This document shows, piece by piece, positions 46,165 to 52,843 of a stretch of DNA of 64,000 nt (positions are counted from its first letter, which is position 1; each line of letters begins with the position of its first letter). The notes beneath the pieces are model-generated. The model was not told the DNA's origin. It saw nothing but the letters and a program-made list of their open reading frames with translations, and did no database searches. The translations under genes and the position numbers were made by a program. The DNA comes from J027 sp034437655 (GTDB lineage: Bacteria; Chloroflexota; Anaerolineae; Aggregatilineales; J027). The stretch is from the NCBI GenBank assembly GCA_034437655.1, contig DAOTTU010000046.1, forward strand, positions 1-64,000. Reading direction: 5' to 3'.

Positions 46165-47247
46165 TTACTCGTCCGTATCGCCAAATTCAATGGTTTCACT
46201 GCTTACAGTGTAAACATCTTGAATCTGCTCGTCAGCATCCAGGAGGGTAGCAGTCGCGTTTTCTTCCCAAACGTTAACCGTCTGATTCCAGTACAGGGCC
46301 CCGGGGGTGTTCTGACCGACCCGGCTAAAAATGCGGATAATGGCCGTCGGTTGCAGCCGGGCATCTGGAAACTCATACACCAGCCCACGGCCGTTTTCTA
46401 AACGCCAGCCTTGTAGGTCAACAACGCCCGTGCCCGTGTTGCGAATCTCAACGACTTCTGTCGTGACGTCCCCAAAATTGAGGATTTGTGTGATTTCGAC
46501 TTCGGCATTGGCCGCCGTCGGAATAGGGGTATTGGTGATCGCGAAGGTGCCAATCGCGAAAGGCGTGCGTGTTGCAGTTGGGATGGGTGTATCGGTTGGG
46601 GCCGGGGTCGGTGGCTGGCAAGTTTCGCCCGGAATGAGGATGACCTGCTCTACCTGCAAATTGGTGCAATTGGCGTTGATTTCATTGTTCAGCGCCAGCA
46701 ATTCAGCCACCGTTACGTCGAAGCGATCGGCAATGATGCTGCATGCATCTCCCTGTTGCACCGTATAGCGCTGACAGCCATCATCACCGACGGACGCGGA
46801 ACCCGTATCGGCAGAGTTGTTGTCTGGTGTAGGGTTTGTATCACCACGGCTTCCTCCGGCGCTGGCTGGTAGGGTAATGCCTTCGAGGATTTCGTCTGGC
46901 AGGGCTGGCACGTCGCTATCATCAGTGCTAGATTCGTTAGGGCGTGGGGTACGGGTGGGGTCGGCCAGCCCAGCGGCTTCAAGGCGTGAGCGCTGGGTTG
47001 CAATCTGGTCGCTTTGGTCTTCGACAGTGGCGTCCAGAGCAACGATAGTGCGCTGAAATGCATCGGCTGGGAGTTGACCTGGCTCAGCGGGCGGGCCGGC
47101 ACCGGTCACTTCAATAGGGACAACACGAGTGACGATAGTCTGTGGCTCATCACTGGTTTCGTCAAAGATGAAGATAATCCCCAGCGCGACAAGCACCGAG
47201 ACAATGACGTTGATGAAAATGAATCCGGCCAGGGACTGGCGCGTCAT
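46165..47247 (-). CDS. Signal-anchored LysM and lamin-tail-domain protein
   Basis: Protein of 360 residues. An N-terminal membrane anchor (about 5-27, SLAGFIFINVIVSVLVALGI) is followed by an acidic Pro/Thr linker, a LysM carbohydrate-binding domain (about 163-210: YTVQQGDACSIIADRFDVTVAELLALN is the usual start), a second Thr/Pro linker, and a lamin-tail domain (about 245-345, VVEIRNTGTGVVDLQGWRLE). It is expected outside the membrane, bound to cell-wall glycan. Lamin-tail domains in bacteria occur on surface proteins and nucleases. No catalytic domain is present here. Confidence 0.85.
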   Translation of the reverse strand: MTRQSLAGFIFINVIVSVLVALGIIFIFDETSDEPQTIVTRVVPIEVTGAGPPAEPGQLPADAFQRTIVALDATVEDQSDQIATQRSRLEAAGLADPTRTPRPNESSTDDSDVPALPDEILEGITLPASAGGSRGDTNPTPDNNSADTGSASVGDDGCQRYTVQQGDACSIIADRFDVTVAELLALNNEINANCTNLQVEQVILIPGETCQPPTPAPTDTPIPTATRTPFAIGTFAITNTPIPTAANAEVEITQILNFGDVTTEVVEIRNTGTGVVDLQGWRLENGRGLVYEFPDARLQPTAIIRIFSRVGQNTPGALYWNQTVNVWEENATATLLDADEQIQDVYTVSSETIEFGDTDE

Positions 47248-47336
47248 GGTGAATACCCCTCACGCAAAATGACTTCGTCAAAATGTGCTTGCAAAAACTT
47301 GCAGCATCCTAGCATACCAGCCCCACCCGCGCAAAC

Positions 47337-47933
47337 CTAGGCCGTCTCGGTGGTGCTGGCGGCCCGGGCCTGTTGTTTGACTGCGCGTATTTGTTCCATA
47401 TGGCCGACTTCATGCGACAACCCCAGAATAAAGCCGGATTGCGCGTTGATTTGCTGGTGCCAGCGGTGATCTTCTGGAAAAGTCTGGAATGTGTCGAGCA
47501 GGGGCAATGCCGGCCATGTGTCCAGATAAGCGTTGCGAATACGGCGGCTTTCTTCCAGACGGTGCAGGCATTCAATTTTGCTGCGGCAGTGTGTTTTCCA
47601 ATCGTGTTCAAAGCGCAGGCGTTGTTCTACAGGAACGCCGCGTGCGAGTAGTGATGAGATAGCCGCGCCTTCTTCAGCAGAAGCGGTGACATGCAGAATG
47701 AGGTGCCCCAGGCTCCAGCCGATAGTTTCTTCGCCTTCTACAGCGTCCGCGTCATGCGCGTCTGGGTCAACTGGAACAAAATTGATTTCCTCATCGGTCA
47801 CGTCCTCTAGCAACGCCATGATTGCATCTATAGAAGCGTTAGAGGCGTTGCGAAGGGTGTTTTTGGTGAGCGTTTGTGAAAATTCGTAGAGACTAACCTC
47901 ACGGGTTAAGAGCGGCGTGAAATCAATGGACAT
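47337..47933 (-). CDS. DinB-like four-helix protein
   Basis: Soluble protein of 198 residues. Its pattern fits the DinB/YfiT-like metal-binding four-helix bundle: a His in WSLGHLILHVTASAEEG (about 78-94), and HEVGHMEQI near the C-terminus (about 176-184). The family includes thiol-dependent transferases and many uncharacterised proteins. Despite the name, these are not DNA polymerases. The start at 47933 has AAAGGA upstream, and a palindrome with TATAAT lies at 47981-47993. It is separated from the fadN gene by a strong terminator. Confidence 0.75.
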   Translation of the reverse strand: MSIDFTPLLTREVSLYEFSQTLTKNTLRNASNASIDAIMALLEDVTDEEINFVPVDPDAHDADAVEGEETIGWSLGHLILHVTASAEEGAAISSLLARGVPVEQRLRFEHDWKTHCRSKIECLHRLEESRRIRNAYLDTWPALPLLDTFQTFPEDHRWHQQINAQSGFILGLSHEVGHMEQIRAVKQQARAASTTETA

Positions 47934-47952
47934 TAGAATGCATCCTTTCGGT

Positions 47953-47983
47953 AAAAAAACAGCGTGGGCGCTTGCCCACACTG
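47953..47983 (-). terminator. Intrinsic terminator of the fadN-type gene
   Basis: Read on the minus strand, CAGTGTGGGC, loop AAGC and GCCCACGCTG form a 10 bp stem with one mismatch, followed by seven T (47959-47953). It ends the gene whose stop lies at 48013. Confidence 0.85.
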
Positions 47984-48012
47984 TATTATACAGGATGATG
48001 ATGATGGTTACC

Positions 48013-50415
48013 TTAATTTCGCAGCGGTTTGCCCGTTTGTAAGGTGTGTTGGATGCGTTCTAGCGTCTTAGGCTGTTGGGCCAGTTCCAGGAAGGCTGCG
48101 CGCTCCAGGTCGAGGATATACTGTTCGTCTACCCATTGCGGCGCAGACAAACCGCCACCTGTCAGCACATAGGCCAACTTTTCAGCGATAAAGATGTCGT
48201 ATTCGGTTGCATAGCGAGCTTCCAGCAGCGACCACGCGCCCAGTTTCAATACGGAGAAAGCATCCCGCCCCGCAGCCCAGATTTTGCCGGGTGTATTTGG
48301 CTCATAGCCGGGGGCAAGGTTCAGGCAGGTTTGCTTGGCTGTGTAGATAAGCTGGTCACGATTCATGACAATCTTGTCGGCGGGTTGCAAAAAGCCGAGT
48401 TCGCGGGCTTGCATCGCACTTTCCGCGACTTTAGCCGTAGCGATGGTCTCGAAGACTTTTTGCAAGACCGGCAGCGCATCGCTATTCGGGGAGACTTCCA
48501 TCACCGGGTTAATGACACGGCGCATCATTTCTTTGGTGCCTGTCCAGGCGGGGATAAGCCCAACACCAGCTTCGACCAAACCCATGTACGTCTCTGCATG
48601 CGCAACAATCCGCGTTCCAGCCATCGTAAATTCTGCACCCCCACCAAGCACACGCCCGAACGGTGCTGTGACGACGGGTTTCGGGGCTGCACGGAGCTGT
48701 TGCATCATCTGTTGTCCGCTGGCGATGAAATCATCGACTTGATCCCATGCTTCGCTGTGCGCAGCCATCACCAGCATCATCAGGTTTGCACCTACACTGA
48801 AGTTATCGGCCTCATTGCTAATAACCAGCCCCTCGTAGCGGTTGGTGTGCAGGTGTTCGAGTGCCTTTTCGGCCATCCGCATAATATCCTGGTCGATGGC
48901 GTTGGCTTTGCTGTGAAATTCCAGCAACAGCACACCGTCGTCCAAATCAACGAGGCTGGCCCCTTCCAGGTGGTCAATGACTTTGCCATGCGCTTTCTTT
49001 TCATAGAGGAGTAGCACATTCTCGGGGCGCTGTAGGGGCACATAGCTTTCTCGGGACGGATCGTAGTAGCCCTTTACTACGCCGTCAGCGTCCCGTTCAT
49101 AGAAAGTCGTGCGTCCGCTGTCGATCATCTCTTGGACCCAGTGCGCGACCTCGTAGCCATCAGCTTCCATGCGCGGCAGGATTTCTTCAACGCCGACAGC
49201 ATCCCAAATTTCGAAGGGGCCGAGTTCGTGTGCAAAGCCCCAGCGGTTCGCATTGTCGATGTCGGGGATGGTGTCAGCGATTTCGCCAAGTTTGTAGGAC
49301 GCATAACTGAACAGCAGCGCGTGCAAGTGCCAGAGGTAATGCCCGGCGCGGTCGTCTTCGTTAATCATCGCCTTGATACGTTCGCCTGTATCTTCGAGCT
49401 TGCGATGCTTGCCAACACTCTCAAAGCGAACTTTAGTCGGTTCTTCGTACTCCAGCGTTTCGAGATTCAGCGGCATATGGATTTTCTCACCGCCGTCACC
49501 CTTCACGGTCTTATAGAAGCCCTGCCCGGTTTTGCGGCCGAGGAAATTGTTTTCGGTGAGGAACTTCCAGACGCGGTTGGCCCCGTCATGGCGCAGCACG
49601 TCGCGGAACTGATCTTCCGGGATAGCCTCATAGAGGTTTTGCGCCACATGTACGTTAATGTCAATGCCAACGAGGTCCATCAGCCGGAAGGTGGCGGTTT
49701 TAGGGTGTCCAATTAGCGGCCCTGTGATGGCATCGACTTCTTCAACAGTGTAGCCGTTGTCGATGGCGTAGTTTACGCCATAGCTGCCGATAATGCTGAT
49801 GAAACGGTTGGCGATGAAGTTCGGGGTATCTTTGCAAAGCACGCAACCTTTACCCAATACATCGCTACCGAACTCAGTCATGAATGCCACCAGTCCGGGG
49901 TCAGTGTCTGGATGCGGAATGATTTCAAGCAGTTTAAGGTAGCGTGGTGGGTTAAAGAAGTGTGTACCCATGAAACGGCGTTTGAAGTCGTCGCTGCGCC
50001 CATCGGCAATGGCGTCAATGCTCAAGCCAGAGGTATTGCTGCTGATGATCGCTGTCGGCTTGACACAGCCTTCAATCCGTTGCATCAGGTCTTGCTTGAT
50101 GCTCAGCTTTTCGACAATGACTTCAATCACCCAATCCACCTCGGCCAGCATGTCGAGGTCGTCTTCCGTATTACCGAGTGTGACAAGATCGGTGTCTGCA
50201 TCTTTGAAAAACGCAGCAGGGCGTGCTTTGCGCAGTGCTTTCAGGTTTTTTGCAACCATAGTATTGCGCTTGTGGGGTGGGTCGCCGGGCTGGGTGTCTT
50301 TAGCGGGTAAATCCAGCAGTAATACAGGGATGCCCACACCGGCCAGCAGCGCTGCAATGCCGCCACCCATTGTGCCAGAGCCAATGACGGCCGCCTTTTC
50401 TATTTTATAGGTCAT
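48013..50415 (-). CDS. fadN: 3-hydroxyacyl-CoA dehydrogenase / enoyl-CoA hydratase (FadN type)
   Basis: Bifunctional beta-oxidation enzyme of 800 residues. The NAD-binding domain comes first (KAAVIGSGTMGGGIAALLAG, about 7-26), with catalytic segments SSNTSGLSI, GTHFFNPPRYLKLLEIIPH and VLCKDTPNFIANRF. Residues about 500-800 form an enoyl-CoA hydratase/crotonase domain (FHSKANAIDQDIM, FSVGANLMML, GRVLGGGAEFTMAGTRIVAH). This order and length match Bacillus FadN rather than FadB. Thiolase and acyl-CoA dehydrogenase partners are not in the window. Its 5' region up to 50549 holds TATAAT (minus strand, near 50500) but no convincing -35. Confidence 0.93.
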   Translation of the reverse strand: MTYKIEKAAVIGSGTMGGGIAALLAGVGIPVLLLDLPAKDTQPGDPPHKRNTMVAKNLKALRKARPAAFFKDADTDLVTLGNTEDDLDMLAEVDWVIEVIVEKLSIKQDLMQRIEGCVKPTAIISSNTSGLSIDAIADGRSDDFKRRFMGTHFFNPPRYLKLLEIIPHPDTDPGLVAFMTEFGSDVLGKGCVLCKDTPNFIANRFISIIGSYGVNYAIDNGYTVEEVDAITGPLIGHPKTATFRLMDLVGIDINVHVAQNLYEAIPEDQFRDVLRHDGANRVWKFLTENNFLGRKTGQGFYKTVKGDGGEKIHMPLNLETLEYEEPTKVRFESVGKHRKLEDTGERIKAMINEDDRAGHYLWHLHALLFSYASYKLGEIADTIPDIDNANRWGFAHELGPFEIWDAVGVEEILPRMEADGYEVAHWVQEMIDSGRTTFYERDADGVVKGYYDPSRESYVPLQRPENVLLLYEKKAHGKVIDHLEGASLVDLDDGVLLLEFHSKANAIDQDIMRMAEKALEHLHTNRYEGLVISNEADNFSVGANLMMLVMAAHSEAWDQVDDFIASGQQMMQQLRAAPKPVVTAPFGRVLGGGAEFTMAGTRIVAHAETYMGLVEAGVGLIPAWTGTKEMMRRVINPVMEVSPNSDALPVLQKVFETIATAKVAESAMQARELGFLQPADKIVMNRDQLIYTAKQTCLNLAPGYEPNTPGKIWAAGRDAFSVLKLGAWSLLEARYATEYDIFIAEKLAYVLTGGGLSAPQWVDEQYILDLERAAFLELAQQPKTLERIQHTLQTGKPLRN

Positions 50416-50549
50416 AACTCTCTCCTCATTAGGGAAGCAACGTCAAACACAGGGGATACTTTCAAACTAATCAAATGGTCGTTCAATTATTATAACGAAG
50501 CGCGTCAAATCTGCACGGCCGAGTTTCGTTGCCTGAACTGCAATGGTGG

Positions 50550-50578
50550 TTGACAAGTGTCGTGCGTTTCTGCATACT
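50550..50578 (+). promoter_or_regulatory. Promoter of the pheS T-box operon
   Basis: TTGACA (50550-50555), a 17-base spacer and CATACT (50573-50578). The -35 is perfect. The leader would start near 50585. Confidence 0.65.
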
Positions 50579-50584
50579 GTTGAG

Positions 50585-50890
50585 CATATCATCAATAGCG
50601 ATGACGAAGAATAGTAAGCAGTTCCGTTTGTTTGCAACATTCAGAGAGCGTTGGCCATAGGTTGCAAGCCGCGCATCGCAACAAGCTCTGCTGAATTCAC
50701 TTCTGAGCTGAACACTGAAGGCGAAATTGTCGCTGTGTAGGTGTTTCCGTATGTGCGGCGTTAACGCATCAACGAGAGGTCAGCTACTGCGACTATAACG
50801 TAGGTGCTGGCAATCGGGGTGGTACCGCGAGTCTGCGAACAACAGCGCTCGTCCCTGCAACAATTGTTGGGGGCGGGCGTTTTGCGTTTT
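50585..50890 (+). promoter_or_regulatory. T-box riboswitch (tRNA-Phe responsive)
   Basis: This untranslated leader senses uncharged tRNA and controls transcription of pheST. Stem I features are visible: AGTA of the S-turn near 50614, AGAGAG near 50643, and then GAA-TTC-A at 50693-50699. There TTC (50696-50698) is the specifier codon for phenylalanine, followed by the conserved A. The T-box sequence GGGGTGGTACCGCG lies at 50816-50829 and pairs with uncharged tRNA ends to form the antiterminator. A competing terminator hairpin follows at 50846-50879. The 5' boundary is inferred from the promoter. Confidence 0.93.
50846..50883 (+). terminator. Regulated terminator of the T-box leader
   Basis: The stem CGCTCGTCCC (50846-50855) / GGGGCGGGCG (50870-50879) includes two T-G wobbles. 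An inner CAAC/GTTG helix closes an AATT loop. TTTT and then GCGTTTT follow. It is mutually exclusive with the antiterminator formed by the T-box sequence. Confidence 0.85.
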
Positions 50891-50937
50891 ATGGCCTGCT
50901 GTTCGGGTTCAACCAATCTAATCTAATGAGGAGAGCC

Positions 50938-51972
50938 ATGCTCGATAAACTGGAAGCAATCTACGAAGAAGCCTTGCAAAAACTGGACGGCATTCAAGAC
51001 GCCGTTGCCCTGCAAGCCTGGGAAAGTGCCTATATTGGTAAAAAAGGCCAGGTGACGCTCATGCTGCGTGAAACCGGGAAACTCCCCGCCGAGGAACGCG
51101 CCGACTTTGGCAAACGGGCCAACGAAATCAAAGGTCTGCTGACTGAAGCCCATGCTGAACGCGAACAGGCCATCCGTGATGCCGAACTGGCGAAGTCCCT
51201 TGAAGAAGGCGAAATTGATGTAACGTTGCCCGGTCGCACGCGTAAAATTGGCGGTCTGCACCCCAGCACGCAGATGCTACGCCGTATTCAAGCCATCTGG
51301 GCAGAAATGGGCTTTCAGGTGTACCGGTCGCGGGATGTTGAGAAGGATGAGGTCAACTTCACGCTGCTGAATATGCCGCCGCACCACCCGGCCCGTGATA
51401 TGCAAGACACCTTCTATACTACGCAAGAGGGCATCATCCTGCGCACCCATACCTCACCGGGGCAAATCCGAGCCATGCGCGACTATGGCGAAGACGGTAC
51501 GCAACCCATCCGCGTTATTCTGCCGGGCATGTGCTATCGCTATGAGCAGATTACGACCCGCAGCGAAATCCAGTTCCATCAGGTCGAAGGATTGGCTATC
51601 GGCAAAGGTATCCGTATGAGCGACCTCAAAGGCACGATTGCTGAATTTGCACGCCGTTTGTATGGGCCAGATACACAGGTGCGCTATCGGGCGTCCTATT
51701 TCCCGTTCACAGAGCCCAGCATGGAAGTCGATGTGCAGTGCAAAATTTGCGGCGGTGCGGGGTGTTCAGTCTGCAAATATAGTGGCTGGTTAGAAATTAT
51801 GGGCAGCGGCATGGTCCACCCGACGGTGTTGCGCAACGGTGGCTATGACCCGTCAGAATGGAGCGGCTTTGCGTTTGGTATGGGCCCGGAACGCATCACG
51901 ATGTTGGCGCACGACATTCAAGATATTCGCTACTTCTGGGGCAACGATCTGCGTTTCCTCGAGCAATTCTAG
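50938..51972 (+). CDS. pheS: Phenylalanyl-tRNA synthetase alpha subunit
   Basis: Catalytic subunit of the (alpha-beta)2 PheRS that charges tRNA-Phe. The 344 residues are a normal length: an N-terminal coiled coil (about 1-85, LEAIYEEALQKLDGI), then the class II catalytic domain with HTSPGQIRAM (about 180), GMCYRYEQ, FHQVEGL, GSGMVHPTVL and GFAFGMGPERITML (motif 3). A CKICGGAGCSVCKYSG zinc-ribbon-like segment at about 265-280 is typical of some PheS. The start at 50938 follows GAGGAG. Expression depends on the T-box leader. The next gene starts 12 bases after the stop. Confidence 0.97.
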   Translation: MLDKLEAIYEEALQKLDGIQDAVALQAWESAYIGKKGQVTLMLRETGKLPAEERADFGKRANEIKGLLTEAHAEREQAIRDAELAKSLEEGEIDVTLPGRTRKIGGLHPSTQMLRRIQAIWAEMGFQVYRSRDVEKDEVNFTLLNMPPHHPARDMQDTFYTTQEGIILRTHTSPGQIRAMRDYGEDGTQPIRVILPGMCYRYEQITTRSEIQFHQVEGLAIGKGIRMSDLKGTIAEFARRLYGPDTQVRYRASYFPFTEPSMEVDVQCKICGGAGCSVCKYSGWLEIMGSGMVHPTVLRNGGYDPSEWSGFAFGMGPERITMLAHDIQDIRYFWGNDLRFLEQF

Positions 51973-51984
51973 GAGGGAAGGCTT

Positions 51985-52806
51985 ATGCTTGCAAATGTAA
52001 ACACCATCCACACGCCCGAGACGTTGGACGATGCTACCCACCTGCTGATGGAAGCCGATGTGCGGCCGCTCTATGGTGGGGTGGCGTTGCACCGCGAAGC
52101 ACCGCTGGACGTGAACGCTGTCGTTGATCTTTCACTGCTTGGCATTGACCAGCACCGTGCCTTTGATACGGGTTATGCGTTTGGCGGTATGATGACGCTG
52201 CAAGCCATTTTGAACGCCTGCGAAACGATGCAAGCGCGTTTCCCAACAGCGGCTTTTCTGGTAGACATCATCAAAGACGAAGCCCCGGTCAATATGCGCA
52301 ACACGATGACGCTCGGTGACTTGCTGATTGAACGCCGCGCTAACTCGGTGCTGCTCACCGCATTGGTTCTCTTTGATGCACAGGTAGACGCCAACGGCTG
52401 GCCGCGTTTTATACATGATTGGGTAGAAGCACCTGATGTCGAAGTGCGTAACGCTTTAATTACCGAGGTCGCATTGGAGCAGGGGCACCCCAACGCCCGC
52501 ACTGCTTACGAAAAAGTCTCTCGCACCCCCAAAGACGCCCCTATCATCGGCGCCATGGCCTATGTACAGCGTGATGATGCAGGGCAGGTTATTGATGCGC
52601 GGCTGGCGATGTGTGGCGTTGCATCACAGCCGATTCCACTGGCGGATGTTGACGAAGAACTGATTGCCACAAACGGTGACATTGACGCCGCGTTGAAAAA
52701 GCTGGACCTTTCACCCCCCGGCGATCATTGGGGCAGCAGTGACTATCGTGCCGAAATGGCGCGTGTGTTGGCTCGTCGTGTTTTGACCCAAACTTTAGAA
52801 CAATAA
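51985..52806 (+). CDS. CO dehydrogenase/xanthine dehydrogenase FAD-subunit-like protein inside pheST
   Basis: Protein of 273 residues whose order of segments follows the FAD-binding medium subunit of molybdenum hydroxylases: HTPETLDDATHLLMEADVR, then YGGVALH, VVDLSLLG, VNMRNTMTLGDLL, and a C-terminal part (IIGAMAYVQRDDAGQ, LAMCGVASQPIPLADV, YRAEMARVLARRVL). The two FAD motifs are degenerate: AGG(T/H) reads YGGVA, and TIGGN/D reads TLGDL. Flavin binding is thus doubtful. It sits between pheS and pheT, 12 bases after pheS with AGGAGGG upstream, so it is regulated by the T-box too. The function is unknown. Confidence 0.7.
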   Translation: MLANVNTIHTPETLDDATHLLMEADVRPLYGGVALHREAPLDVNAVVDLSLLGIDQHRAFDTGYAFGGMMTLQAILNACETMQARFPTAAFLVDIIKDEAPVNMRNTMTLGDLLIERRANSVLLTALVLFDAQVDANGWPRFIHDWVEAPDVEVRNALITEVALEQGHPNARTAYEKVSRTPKDAPIIGAMAYVQRDDAGQVIDARLAMCGVASQPIPLADVDEELIATNGDIDAALKKLDLSPPGDHWGSSDYRAEMARVLARRVLTQTLEQ

Positions 52807-52843
52807 ACCTGCACAACAAGCAAATTGAGGAGCAAGTAGTCTA

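Noticed and set aside
47981..47993. E. coli-type LexA box before the DinB-like gene
   Set aside because: CTGTATTATACAG has CTG and CAG seven bases apart, not ten. The symmetry largely reflects a TATAAT box.
48076..49014. 312-codon plus-strand frame opposite the fadN-type gene
   Set aside because: It is entirely antisense to a gene with clear crotonase motifs, and the translation is low in domain-like features.
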